From Symbiodinium natans (lineage: Eukaryota > Sar > Dinophyceae > Suessiales > Symbiodiniaceae), in contig CAJNDS010000224.1 in assembly GCA_905221605.1 (NCBI GenBank), forward strand, positions 519,085-583,084: a stretch of 64,000 nt of DNA, given 5' to 3'. Within the stretch, counting starts at the first letter, position 1. Every line of letters begins with the position of its first letter. The notes beneath the pieces were generated by a model. The model ran no database searches. It was not told the DNA's origin and saw nothing but the letters and a program-made list of their open reading frames with translations. Both the position numbers and the translations under genes were made by a program. This document shows positions 28,440 to 39,934 of the stretch, one piece after another.

Positions 28440-31190
28440 AAGTGACAAGGAGGGCAAGCTCTACGTGTCACCATCAAGCCTTGTCAGCTCGACACGCTGC
28501 TGCTGTACCTGCCACATTCCGGACAATCGGGTAAGTAGGCTATCCAACGCGAGCACGATGGCGCGCAAGGCTTTCAAGGCTAAAATGTTTCGCAAGAGGA
28601 CGCGCTGAACTGCATGAACACCGACCACTGACAGTCAAGACCAGGAGAGCCGGGAGCAGCTGAACGCCATCACTACTGTCTCATCATCTATAGCACGCCC
28701 AACATTTTAGTGCGGCCCTGAACACTGTATCAGAACTATGGCAGCTATAGCGGCAGCTAGTGAACCTCACAGTCAATCGGACAAGGGTCCTGAGGGTCAT
28801 GCAGCTTGTACAACTGTACAATGTTACAACGGCCGCGGAGTCGGAAACTAAAAACAAAGATGCGTTCGGGAACTGGAACGACACTCAGACTGGGACAACT
28901 ACAACCGCTACGAAACGAGGAGTCGGGAAACTGGAGCGGCGAATTCTAGATGTGATCGGGAAAGGCCTGTCGTTCTAAGCCCGTCTGTTCTGCTGATGGT
29001 TGCTTCTGCGGGGCCTTGTCTCGTAACATTTGCTCGTCGTGCCAGCTAACCTCGACATGGCAAAGTCTCATCGACGCACTGTAACAGCGAGGAGCGTATG
29101 CCTGGCAACGGCAACTGATCATGGACAAGAAAAAGCCGTCAAGACGGCGGCGTCCCCCTCAGAGGACTCGCTTTCCAGATCTCCCTGCGAATTTGTATCT
29201 GCTGGCTTTGCTTCGCACATCTTTGCACACAAGCATGGTGCTGCACTTGAACAAGACACCTAGCTCTACCTAGATGATCTTGTTCCACGCCTCCAAAGTG
29301 TCTGGAGTGGAAGTTGAGCCTGCAACATGCACAAGCGTGCTCGCCGAGACACGCACCAGCAAACCGAACCTTCTGCGTCCCCTCCAAGGACCTGGTTGCT
29401 TCTTCGGGAGCGATAAAACGGAAGCAAGTCAAGGGGCTGAAGCTGAAGAGCAAGCGCCCATGGCCTTGACTTTCTTAGGGCAGCGCATCCTCTTGAGCAT
29501 CTGGCCTGGAGTTCAATGGCCACATATGCATGCATGTGAGGAAGGCCTCGGTGACTCTACGTCGGGTGTTATAAAGTCGTCGAAGCGTTCCTACAAACCT
29601 TCTTTATTCTTGCACCCACCCAAGTGAGCATCAGTGACACCCATTTCTTTTTCATTGGGGGGGAGGTTTTCATGATGTGCACCCATCGTTTCTCTCGCAA
29701 GCATCAGGCCCTGGCCCACAGGCTTCGCTGCTGCTCCACGAAAGCGTCCTAAGCACACTCTTTTTCTGCTGTGGAGCCCCAGCACGCCAGAAAACCGTGA
29801 GGAAACTGCGCGACTCATGCGGGCATTTGCACAGCTGAGGAGGGCAACATGTGGAACCATTTCTGTGTTGCAAACCCCGGACTTCCATGCTTCAAGCACG
29901 CCGTTTCCGAGAGCTGGCTGCAGGTGGCACGCATTGCAGCCAAGAAGGACAAGGTGCCCAGCGATCCCAGACCGTTGTTTCTGAACGAAACGGATGCTGT
30001 CATTGGGATCAGGCTCTTTCATTTCTGCGGACGGCGCCGCTAACCGGTAACACTCGAATAGTTTTTCAGGTTTAGACGTTGCAGTAGAATTTGCATCTTG
30101 GAAACACCTTCCTCCCAACCGGACAACATGAGGCGATGCCGTTTGAATGCCAAGGTTCATGGTTTCCGCTTCCTGAGCGCTTGAGAGCTAAGAGCCCTCC
30201 AGGCGGGGCCCCGCATTTTTGGCCAAGCGGCTCCGTAAACCTTGGCATAAGGAGCATCAAAGAGCCTCCCACCCACGGGGTGTCCGATTGGGGATGAAGG
30301 TTGGCGGCCGCCAGTCAGACCAACCACACTGCAAGCTAAAAATCGGGAGGAAAGGCGACTTCAGAGGAAAGGTGACTTCAGAAAACTGAACTGTCGCGAT
30401 ATTACACGCACGGATTTCCAGCGGGCCCAGGGCGAGAACAGTCACACGTGCGACGCTCATCGGTGCTGATGCTTGGTTCTTGGGGTGGAGCAGGCTTGAA
30501 AACAGTTCAATTGAACACATCGACAACAGCATGTGCACAGAGCTTCTCGGCTTCCGGGCCCAAGCTGCTGATGCCACGTCTTTTCATTAGCGAGCCATTC
30601 TTGCAACCTTTGGAATTCACAAAAAGGCTCTGCCATAGCGCCACTGCCTATACACTGTATCAGGACTTAACTAATTAGGAGCAACAACAGTGAGATGTTA
30701 GGCCACCGGCAGAAGTCACTGCGTAAGAACGTCCCCCATTTGAACTCTGCAACTGGGACCCAAGCCAAGATTCTGACGGGTAGTAGGACGCAACGTCCCA
30801 GTCCTAGCACTGCTGGCTACAATGCTTGGGACATGTTTTGTAGACCTAAACCCGATTTCCCAAACGCATTTGGGAAGGCAGCTGCTTGGACCAAAACAAC
30901 CCAAAACCGCGATTCCCAATCCCCTTTTGAGGACTCTACAATGGGTGGGGGCTGGGCGGCAGCGCTTTCCCAAGACATGTTTCTCAACTTTGTGGCTGTT
31001 TGTCACGGCCTATTGTTGATGACATGATCAGCGACGCGGCCTCACATCGAAGAAAGCCTCATGATGCCTCCCCCAAGATCCAGCACCCTTGCCTTTTCTG
31101 CGCGACACACATCCAAAGCGAGGCAAGATCGAGTCAGCCCCTTTCTAGATCAAGAAACCTATTAAAACGACTTAGACCTGTCTTCGACTT
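28440..31190. other. No gene recognised
   Basis: Several 60-190-codon frames on both strands (for example 29591-30160 minus and 29274-29627 plus), but none with a domain, coiled coil or convincing splice pattern. Short imperfect repeats are present. It may hold unannotated introns of the neighbouring gene. Confidence 0.4.
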
Positions 31191-31237
31191 TCCGAAAGTT
31201 TATGCAACATGGAAGTGGGCGTGCAAATGTTTTCTGC

Positions 31238-31885
31238 ACTTGCCCCGCTTGGCCCACTTGCTCTGGTCCCCTGGTGGCAAACCATATTGCCCCACTTGCC
31301 CCACTTGCCCCACTTGCCCTGCGCGAACCGGTAAGCGATTTCTGCCACTTGCCCCGCTTGCCCCGCTTGGCTCACTTGCCCTGCGTCCCCCTCCCCCTGA
31401 ACCTGCAGCCTGGAGCTTGGGGGAAGTGGGAAAAACAAGGAAAGCGAGGGAAGTGGGGCAAGCGGGGCAAGTGGGGCAAGCCCCCCTTCCCCGAGAATGG
31501 AACCCTTTGGCTGTAGCCACAAGTCTGCCTCAAAGACAGGCCCAGGAAGGACCCAAGGCGCAGCTCTGGCTCCAACCACAAGTCTGGGGGGGGCCCCACT
31601 TGCCCCGCTTGCCTGCCCCACTTGCCCCGCTTCTCCAATGTCCCCCCATTTCCCACGCTTTCCCCCATCGCTCCACTTCACCCACCTCTCCACTTCCCCC
31701 ATCTCCAGGATCTCAGGGGATGGGGAGGGAGATCTGCAGGGCATGGGGACAAGTGAGGCAAGTGGGGCAGGTGAGGCAAGTAGGGCAACATCAATTGGCT
31801 CTTCCGGGTCACCAAGTGGGGCAAGTGAGGCAACTGGGGCAACATCAATGGGGTTTTCCGGAGAGCAAGTGCGGCAAGTCGGGCA
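31238..31885. repeat. CTTGCCCCAC minisatellite in alternating orientation
   Basis: 10-bp units CTTGCCCCA(C/G) run C-rich at about 31238-31385 and 31595-31660. Reverse-complement units (GGGGCAAGTG) run G-rich at about 31430-31480 and 31745-31885. The alternation makes large foldbacks. The frames through it are repeat artefacts. Confidence 0.85.
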
Positions 31886-32127
31886 ATATTAGCGCTGGGC
31901 GCTCGCCATGCAACATGGGGTTTAAGAGCTCAGCTTCTTGGCTTGTCCTTTTCGGAGTTGGGAGTCTTGAAAAAGAACAAGTATTTAAAAGATTCAGGGC
32001 TGCCGGGTTTTCGGCTTAGGGCTGCAGTATCGGAGGACTTGAGGGGGTGTCTACAGTTCAGTGTAGGGCTTTTGGCTTTGGGGCGGTGTGTTTGGTTTCG
32101 GCGCTTTAGACACTTTAGAATTCATGG

Positions 32128-32184
32128 CGCAGGTTTCAGGGTTTCAGGGTTTCAGGGTTTCAGGGTTTCAGGGTTTCAGGGTTT
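32128..32184 (+). repeat. GGTTTCAGG tandem repeat
   Basis: Seven copies of a 9-bp unit (GTTTCAGGG), a variant of the TTTAGGG-like repeats of the 8-13-kb region. It could be the start of a plus-strand intron, since each unit offers GT after CAG. Confidence 0.85.
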
Positions 32185-32669
32185 GGCCCAAAATATGCAG
32201 ACTATAAACGCCTGGTCCCGACCGAGACCCGACCAAAAGCTCAGCCTTCTCTATGGGTTTCCACTTAAAGCACTAAGGTCTTTAAGGCCATTTTGCATAA
32301 ACTTTCTCAAAATCGGAAATAGTTCAAAATCGTTTCAGCAGCTTTCATGATTAGGTGTGAAGCTTGCAAATGAACTTGCTCAAGATAGTCATGGCTGGCC
32401 CAACTTTTCATCAACTAAAACTGAAATGTTGCAATGTCCTCGGGCAATGAGTCTGCTGTCGGAGATGGAGGAATCATCCAGGAGTCATCAGCCTCATGAG
32501 TCTTGTTCATGAAGCCAAAACTGCCCGACCCACAGCCGGCCCACAACCCCAGCCTGATTCTCGTCCTACACGGTTGCAGGTTTCAAAAAAATCGCCAAAA
32601 CGCTCATTTCAAGCTACTGGTTCTTCCTAGAGAATGAGGGAGTTACATTTCTATATGTAGTCTTGAATG

Positions 32670-32716
32670 GGATTGTATAGGGTACCTCATTTCCTCACTC
32701 CCTACTAAGAACCAGT
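32670..32716 (-). repeat. Dispersed repeat, partner of 9131-9177
   Basis: The reverse complement shares GGTTCTTAGTAGGGA and ATGAGGTACCCTA with 9131-9177. Confidence 0.5.
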
Positions 32717-33763
32717 CGGTCAAGCTGTGAAAACCTGGAGCGTCCCAGTCCTTTTGGCGTCGAAGAGGCTTGGATATGAGACCTCGGAAGTATCCCAAGC
32801 TCTCAAAGAACAGGGGGCTGTTCAAGGTCAAGTCCTTACTATAAGGCGTCACCTACTATTTAGGGGACACAACATTGGACCATAATTTTGCACAAATCCT
32901 ATCCTATGCACTTCTCTCACTTCATGCCGGCCTTTCCGAAACGAGCATTTCACTCTCAGCGTCAACAACTAACACGCCACCTGAGTGCCGAACCTGCACA
33001 AAGTCTTTCGAAAGCCGTGAAACAGCCTGAACTGGACAGTTGCTACGATGAACATTCGTGTGGACAGTGTCAAGCCCCTGAAAACACACCCTCGATAGGC
33101 CCTCTGCCGCAGAGGCTGCACAGCATTTCCATGAGCAACACTTCCAGAACTTGTTTCACTGCTGTTTTTGATCACTGTGACTAAGCTGCGCCAAGTAAGC
33201 CACGCAAAGCTCGCGGCGTTGCAGGCAGGCCATCAGAACGTGTTCGTGTCAACACAAAGCATGACATGCATCTGGTCAAGCTCAAGTTAACAGCTCCGGG
33301 AATCTTGTCGCTCTTGACAGAAGCGACAGCGCTTTTGTCGAACGGCTCTGCGTGCGCATCACAGTTCACCACCGTCTCACCTACGGCGTTTGGCGCAGAG
33401 TTGGAAGCTTCACCAGGCACCGCGACAGAGTTCACCGAGGGAGCAGGTCCTACAATTCAATCCTACACAATGTGCTTCACAGGTCGAAAATCAAGCGTCG
33501 ACGCAGACTTGGCGCAAGGTGATAAAAGTGAACTTCTGCTAAAACGGCTGTAGCACTGTAGAGCTTGAGTGGTCAACAATGTGCGCACGTTCTCCTACCA
33601 TGTCTGACAGAAGCAATCTCACACAGAGTAGCTCTTGCACTGCAGTCTCGCTCAAAGCCCGCAACGTCATTCGGCGCTGTGCAAAAGGCGAGGGGGACCT
33701 GGGTGCAGCGAGGGCAAAAAGATGGCCACCCTCGCACGCTCACTTGCACCCACACAGCCTAAA

Positions 33764-33855
33764 CCATTTCGACCCCATTTCGACCCCATTTCGACCCCAT
33801 TTCGACCCATTTCGACCCCATTTCGACCCCATTTCGACATTTTGAAGCTTTTTTG
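33764..33855 (+). repeat. Minisatellite (CCCCATTTCGA)
   Basis: Six copies of an 11-12-bp unit followed by two copies of TTTTGAAGCTT. Confidence 0.9.
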
Positions 33856-34861
33856 AAGCTTTTTTGAACCCCCATCAATGTGTCAGAAGAGTCCTACGGC
33901 TGCAAAAGCCCTTGCAAACTCTCAAAGGTCCGAGCGCTCACCCAGAAAATGCGAAAGAACGAACCTGGACTGGGGCACTGCAGTGCATCTAGAGTCTCAA
34001 GGTTCTCTCACCACGTGGTGGTGCATAAGTGGTGATGTGTGGTCCCCAGTAGCCCAGCAGAACTCACACAGCTCACACTCCTACCAGCCCTAGCACAACT
34101 CACACAGCTCGCGCTCCTACCACCACTCCTACGGGCGCCAAGACATGCACAAAGCTTCTAACGCAAACGGACTGGAGGGCGCTGCGTAGAGAAGTCGATG
34201 AAGAGGTCGGGCTAGCCCTAGCTTACAGCATTCCTGCGCAGCACTCCTAGTGTCCTTCCAAAGCAGTCTGTGCACTTCTTACAAACACTCCTAGCGCTCC
34301 TAAAACAGACCTCACTTGCAAAGACTCAAAGCGCCCGACGCCCAAAGCTCGAAGAAGTCGCTGTCCACGATCGGCACCTGACCGAAGACAGAGGGCCCGG
34401 GGCTTCCGGGAGCAGATGGGCTTCACCTACCCTATCCTCAACCCTAAACCTACCCTGCAGACGCAAACAGTCCTGTGCGAACTGTCCTGCGACTCACTCT
34501 CCTACCTGCACTCCTACCACCACTCCTACCAGCACTCAGTCTCTCTGAGGAACCGACGAAAAAATCAAGCTTGAACTACAACATGTCCCCCCAAAGGCAT
34601 TCTAGTAAGCAATGCTTGCCCGTCACTTGTCTCTATCTTATGAATAACCTTTACTTGCTTGTTGCTGTTGCCCGTCTGCATCATTGTGAATTATCCAGCC
34701 TATGTCACTGTGAACCGCGGCGCGGGTCATAGACCATTAAAACACAGGTTCTCTTTAAAGTTCTCTTTAGCAAAAGAGGCAAGGAAAATTGCAAGCATGC
34801 CAAGCAAAAATCAAGCAAAAACTCTGCAAATCAAGCAAGATTCGGGCAAACTAACTTACCT

Positions 34862-34930
34862 TGTTGAATTTTGTACCTATTTTTGTATATTTGTATTTTT
34901 TATATTTTAACTTACATATTTTTCTGCACC
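34862..34930 (+). promoter_or_regulatory. AT-rich leader upstream of the packaging-ATPase relic
   Basis: About 70 bp of T-rich sequence with TATATTT and TATTTTTTATATTTTAA motifs, in sharp contrast to the GC-rich coding sequence that follows. It may be a promoter-like leader of an inserted element; it also yields a spurious hydrophobic N-terminus if translated. Confidence 0.3.
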
Positions 34931-34954
34931 CACAAGCGCTTTGAGCAAAACCTG

Positions 34955-36085
34955 ATGAAGCAGGCCGAAGCGCTGGGCAAAAGGAAAATGGCCCATCAAG
35001 CGTTGGAGCTCGTAGCGGACTTTTCCCAAAGCAACCACTCCCCCGACGTGAGGCTCTTGGGCTGCTCGGTCCGTTCCCTGTTGCGTCAGGCCGAGAAAGA
35101 TTATGACGAGCTCTCCGAACGTCAACACACGAAGGACCTGGACCAGAACCCAGGGAAAAGCATGAAGAGTAATCCTCGTGATCTGTTCTGCAGGGTGCCG
35201 GGCTGCGAGCTGAAAAACTTTCGTTTCAAGACAAAAGAAGCCCTTCGCAACCACACAATTCGAAAGCATCCCTTGCCCGAGGAGGTCCGCACCGCCGCTC
35301 AGGAAGAGGGCTGGATCATCGTGCCCTATGCCTGCGAAACAAAACTCGCAGCTGAGGAGGCTATGCTGCATTTGCGCGGAATGGCTGACCAAAAAAGTAA
35401 AGCATGGGCAAAATCAAAAGTCTTTCCGAGCCCTTCCTACGCGAGCAAACAGCCCCACGACCCCGTGGTGCCACAATTACCCAGCACTGGGATCCTCGTC
35501 GGTCCCTCGAAGAGTGGCAAGACCGTTGCCTTGATTTCTATGATTCTCGAACAGTACAGAGGCTGCTTTGAGCGCATCATTGTGTTTAGTCCCTCGATTA
35601 ACGTAGATGATGGCTGGCCCCATCAAGAAATACATCGAAGAGGACATGAAGGTGAACACGGACCGAGAGCAAGTGTACTTCGAGAACTGGGACGAGGCCG
35701 CCCTGCGAAGGATCATCGACCAGCAACGCAAGATCACCCAAACCTCCAAGGAGCTGAAAATGAAGCGCCTCTACCAGATTCTGATCACCATCGACGATTT
35801 TGCTGATAGCCCCCACCTGCACAAGAAGACCGGCGACGCCGCCCTGGAACACCCTGTTTATCAGAGGCCGTCATTTCCAGATTTCCACGTGGGTCAGCAC
35901 CCAGAAGCTGCGCTTGATCAGCAACGCCGTGCGGGTCAACGCCCAGCAGTGGAAAAGGACAGCCTGCTCGAAAAGCTCACGGCCTTCGTTCCCAAGCAGC
36001 AGCTCCACGCCATGTACGAGGAGGCCGTGCGGGAGCCCTACAGCTTTCTGTACATCTACCTGCTGAACCCCAGGAACGAGTTGCT
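34955..36085 (+). pseudogene. A32-like DNA-packaging ATPase with C2H2 finger, frameshifted
   Basis: From the ATG at 34955 (MKQAEALGKRKMAHQALE) the frame gives a C2H2 finger (C-x4-C-x12-H-x4-H, 35189-35269). The P-loop ATPase follows: strand STGILV then Walker A GPSKSGKT (35501-35524), and IIVFSPS. After a slip at a C-run near 35617 it continues KKYIEEDMKV, then Walker B LITIDDFAD (35781-35801). After another slip near 35850 come RGRHFQISTWVSTQKLR and NAVRVN, then after a third near 35950 AMYEEAVREPYSFLYIYLL. This set is diagnostic of the HerA/FtsK-superfamily A32 packaging ATPases of nucleocytoplasmic large DNA viruses and Polinton-like elements, which pump DNA into capsids. No capsid, protease or polymerase gene was found nearby, so this is an isolated relic or domesticated copy. 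The slips may be decay or assembly error. Confidence 0.75.
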
Positions 36086-36685
36086 ACTTCGGTGCCCTGC
36101 TGGGCCTGGCGCTGCTGACTTGGGTGCCCTACTGGGCCTGGTGCTGCTGGCTCGCTGCTTGCTACTTGGGTGCCCTGCTGCCTGTTGCTTGTTGCTGAGG
36201 TGTAAGGTGCTAAGCAGCACCACGGCGGCACCGCGCCCAAGTAGCACGCAAGCACCAGGCAGCAGCATCAGTCAGCAGGGCACCCAGCAGCAAGCAGCCA
36301 GCAGCACCAGGCCCAGCAGGGCAGTCAGGTAGCAAGCAGCGCCAGCCAGCAGCACCAGCAGGGCGCCAGCCAGCAGGGCAGTACCAGCAGCACCAGGCCC
36401 AGTAGACCACCCAAAAAGCAGGCAGCGCCAGCCAGCGGCTGCCCTGCTGCTTGGGCTGCTTGCTACTTGGGTGGCCTGCCGGCCGCTGGTGCTGCTTGTT
36501 ACTTGGGGTGCCCTGCTCTGCCTGCTGGGCCTGGCGGGCCTGGTGCTGCTGGTGCTACTTGCTACTTGGGTGCGCACGCTGGGCCTGATGCTGCTGGCTG
36601 GTGCTGCTTGGCATTTGTGGGCCTGACGCAGCTGGTGCCTGCTACTTGTGAGTGCCCTGCTGCTAGAAGAAGGTCCAGTGGACCC
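36075..36685. repeat. GCTGCTGG / CAGCACCAG low-complexity block
   Basis: Ala/Leu/Gly-type triplet-rich repeats (GCCCTGCTGGGCCTGG and its reverse complement). The left part (36090-36200) and right part (36430-36650) are in one orientation and the middle (36240-36410) is inverted, so long hairpins are possible. It abuts the terminal repeat at 36690. Confidence 0.8.
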
Positions 36686-36689
36686 TGGG

Positions 36690-37005
36690 AGAAACGTCCA
36701 AAGCAGGCTACTTGGATAAACTTGGCTTAGCGCAGTCACTCGGTCTGCCGATTGTTTCCTTGCTCCTCACGCAAGTCCCGGATCACAGTGCAGTCGATCC
36801 TGCTTGGGTCGTACTCAAGAGCTCGCAAAACCTGCTGCGCAGCTGCTGTGCGTTAACAAGCACTATGGCGGGTGTGTTGCCTTCGAAAAGAGTGTCCAAA
36901 GCTGCAGTCCGGTTGACGTGAGAAGTTGTACAAAAGCAAAAGCAAACGACGTGCAATTGCTACGTCACTGCATCACATGCTACAATGATGCCAGCTGCAA
37001 AATGC
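36690..37005 (-). repeat. Terminal repeat copy 3 (inverted)
   Basis: The reverse complement matches 22270-22640 and 16362-16722, with a ~35-bp internal deletion (the GTCGTAGCTCA segment is missing). On the minus strand it ends in TTTCTCCCAGGG. Its minus-strand upstream neighbour is the PLD-like domain, the same order as in copy 2. Confidence 0.75.
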
Positions 37006-37189
37006 AATCTACACAACGCAGGAAGCGAGGGGACATGTCTCTATCTCACAGGCACAGCCGCTTCCAGCAGCCCCGGATTTTAAAGAGACATGGATCCCCG
37101 ATTCCGTGCAAACGGCGAGATTTTGAAATCTGGACAGGCTAACCGGCTAACCTACGGGCTACTACCCGCTCAACATGCGCGCTCAGCTC

Positions 37190-37830
37190 AGCTCGAGGAT
37201 GCACGGTCTGGCCCTTTGGGCGGCCCTTTCTCGCGAAGCCTACGCCTCGGCTCGAAGTTCAACTTTGCAGGAACGGAACGATCCCACAAATCAGAGAACC
37301 AAGCCTTGTAGGTCTCCGCGCGAGGATCTCCCTCGGCTTCCGCTGTTTCGAAGCGCATGACCATTTCAAAATTACACCTACTAGCTCGGGTGTAATTGTG
37401 CGACTCGGCGTAGATAGTCGTGGTTTGCCCACTGTCCACTAAGAGCGTTTTTGCGTGTAGCGCTCCAGACTAACCGGTCTGTCGGGGGTAGGTGAGCGAC
37501 AACGGCTTCCCCGAGAGTACGTGGACTTCCACACCAGATTCCCTCAAGCTCTGCAAACATGGCAGTGAGTCATTGCATGACCGGCTGTTTTTCTCATCCA
37601 CGAGCAAGAGAACCTTAGCCCCAGCTTCTGCCGCGACGCACAGCGCCGGTGTCACTTGGTCACAGTCATACGTATATGCTGTAGCCATTATATCATTGGG
37701 GCCTGGATCTCCCGCTGACGGTGAGATGTCAACAACAGCCTTGCTAACCCAATCGCTGTCAGGGAGAAGCGTTGCGGACGCAACATTGGCGTCATACCCT
37801 GTCGTCTGCGCCTTGTTGTGAGACGCTTGA
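37190..37830 (-). pseudogene. Phospholipase-D-like (HKD) domain, copy 2 (inverted)
   Basis: Minus-strand frame with QASHNKAQTTGYDANVA, IMATAYTYDCDQVTPAL, GAKVLLLVDEKN, ESGVEVHVLSGKPLSL, a TAG where the plus-strand copy has Trp, then LHAKTLLVD, ESHNYTRAS and CNFEMVMRFETAEAEGD. The His-x-Lys-x4-Asp motif and the downstream Ser-x-Asn are intact. About 85-90% identical by eye to 21490-22110; because the stops are at different sites they arose after the copies separated. The upstream part of the element is missing here. Confidence 0.72.
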
Positions 37831-38690
37831 CGAAGGGCGTGCTGCGCTCTGAGCTGTGTCTGAGGCCCGCTGTCCTCGTCTCAGACCGCTCTAACTCTTT
37901 GCGTAGCTGGGTGTTCTCCTTTCTTAACAGCAGAAGAGGACAATTGGCAAGCGCAGCCACCGCACGAGGAGGCGTCGCACTCCTGGGAGGCCACAGGTCA
38001 GCATCGGCCCGACCCAAATCGCTCAATTTGGCGGCAACCGCACTGTCAAGGAGTGGGAGCCCGTGCGCGAAAGTACGAGAAGCGTTTGCAGTACCTTCGT
38101 CAGCGCGCCGAGCGAGAACAGGCTGAGAGAGAGCAGGCAGAAGCAGCTGCCCGAGTCCGAGGATAAAAGTTTAAAGACTAACTTCAACCTTTTTAGAACC
38201 AAGGGTTCTCAGCACTCTTTTCTTCTCACTCGCAACTTCCACGAGGTGGGTGTCTTGAGCCTATACACAACGGTGTGAAACAGGTTGGGTAGGAAATTGA
38301 ATATCCTGTTACGCCCTCATCGAAATTCGTTGGTGAAACGAACTTCGATCACATTCAATTTTCCACCACACTTCTCTCATGCTCCTTCGAGCAACTCCAC
38401 ACGTTTCTCGCACACCTCATTGGGCTGCTCTCTTTTCGCATGCTCCATTGAGCTATTGTCTTCACATCGTAGATCTGTGGTGTGGATCATCTGGAGCTAC
38501 TGCACACATTTCTCGCATGTGGCGCTTGCATGGCTCCATCTCCCTTTTCTTTAAACACACTTTAAACAGTTAAACACATGCACTTGTTGTGAAACATCTC
38601 GCTTCGCATGGTGAAACTTTTGAGCATTTCAGCTCTCAAGCCTACGGGCTTTCATGGGCCATCGCCCTCAGGACCTTTTGGTCACATTCT
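37831..38690. other. No confident gene; possible upstream end of the PLD frame
   Basis: A minus-strand frame at 37688-38026 includes a Leu/Lys/Glu stretch (LLLLRKENTQLRKELERSET) that may be a coiled coil N-terminal to the PLD-like domain. Beyond 38030 there are only short frames and a repeated TCTCGCA/CACATTTCTC motif (38400-38540). Confidence 0.35.
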
Positions 38691-38697
38691 TGACCTC

Positions 38698-39280
38698 TCA
38701 CAGGTCTTCCATTTGGATATTGGCCGCTGGGGCCTTTGTCTTCTTCTTGGCCTTTTTCTCCTTCTTATCCTTCTTCGGCTTTTTGTCCTTCTTTTCCTTC
38801 TTCACTTTGCTTTCCTTCTTTTCCTTCTTGTCGGCCTTCTTCTTCTTGGCATCCTTCGATGCTTGCTCCTTTTCGATGCTTTCCTTTTCTGCTCCCTCTT
38901 TTTCGATGCTTTCCTTCGCTGCCTTGGCCATTGCCATCTTTGCCTTCCGCTCTTCTTCTTTCTCCGGAAAGCTCCATTTGATCCCTTCCGGATCCTTCTT
39001 CTCGAGATCAATCATCTCATCTTGCTTCTTTGACTCTTCCTTGTCATCATCCGTAACTTCTTCGATGTGTGGCCCTGCCTGCTTGGGCATAGCCTTCACC
39101 TTAGGCTCCAAACTCTCGACCTTTCTCTCCATTTGCTCAACTCCCCATTTGGGATTCGGCGGCTGCGGCGATGCGGCCTCTTTGGCCTTCAAAAACTTCT
39201 CTTCTTCCTTTTCGCCTTCCTTCCATGAGCGGCATCGTTGATGCGTGTGATTTCCCCATCCTGTCATTGACAGAACTTGC
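38698..39280 (-). pseudogene. Lys-rich C-terminal part of the gag-like frame
   Basis: Continues the zinc-knuckle frame after a one-base slip near 39270. It begins with the second half of a possible second finger (GNHTHQRC), then a charged tail rich in Lys and Glu (EKKDKKPKKDKKEKKAKK) ending in ANIQMEDL. Probably RNA-binding and disordered. Confidence 0.5.
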
Positions 39281-39932
39281 AGAAAAGTCCTGCATTCGCC
39301 TTCCTGCGGTCTTCCATGGATGGCACACTTCCACCCAGCTCCAACGCAAGCTTCGCCATTGCTTCGCAATACATGGCTTTATGGCTCTCTTCTCCGCAGA
39401 AAAAGCAACCCTTCAGTCGGGTGCCCCCTTTCGGGCTTTCTCCAACTTTCTGCCTCTTTGGTTCGGGCTCGTCCATTGACGGCTTCCTCAGTGGCTCTGG
39501 AGCCTTTTTCGGCATTGGGCGGTTCATCTTTACGCCTCTAGGCTCATCTGCCATTGCCATTGGCTCGATCTCGCTCTCGCTTTCTTTCTTCCTCTTCATC
39601 AGCTCGAACAGCGAAAGTCTTTCTTTCTTTTTCGCATAGAGCCGTTTGAACTCCGGCCTTTCTTGGATCAGGAGGGTCATTACCTCTCCGGCCGATCTCA
39701 TCATCACATTGATGCCTTTCACTACATCCTTTGACTTCTGGAACTTCGCCAATTCCTCCTTGGCTTCGTCAATGTTCTTCTCAGTCTCTTCCATTGCCTC
39801 TTTCAGGCTTTGCGCTTCCTTGAGGCCTTCCTCAATTTCGCTTTTCTTCTTTTGGTATTTGCGCCTTGCGCTTTCCGCTTCCTGCTCCAAGCCATCCATA
39901 TCGCCATTGAAAATGTCGATACTTTCTCCCAT
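39264..39932 (-). pseudogene. Gag-like coiled-coil protein with zinc knuckle
   Basis: 222-codon frame with a long coiled coil (GLEQEAESARRKYQKKKSEI to AKEELAKFQKSKDVVK), a basic/Pro linker, and a CCHC knuckle CFFCGEESHKAMYC. It ends at FCKFCQ, where a frame slip interrupts a second finger. The frame is open upstream of its ATG (TAEELYD) and links through a slip at an A-run (about 39955) to minus-strand coding sequence reaching back to pol (MRAIFDEFKEKMQRPTAKLP). It could be a capsid-like or accessory nucleic-acid-binding protein. Confidence 0.55.
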
Positions 39933-39934
39933 GT

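Larger units (their letters stand above)
32185..34860. other. No gene recognised
   Basis: Only short frames on both strands. It contains the inverted partner of the 9.13-kb dispersed repeat (32670-32716), a minisatellite at 33764-33838 and low-complexity CTCCTACCA-type sequence at 34075-34130 and 34500-34540. A 98-codon frame at 32888-33184 and its minus-strand shadow have no signature. Confidence 0.4.
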
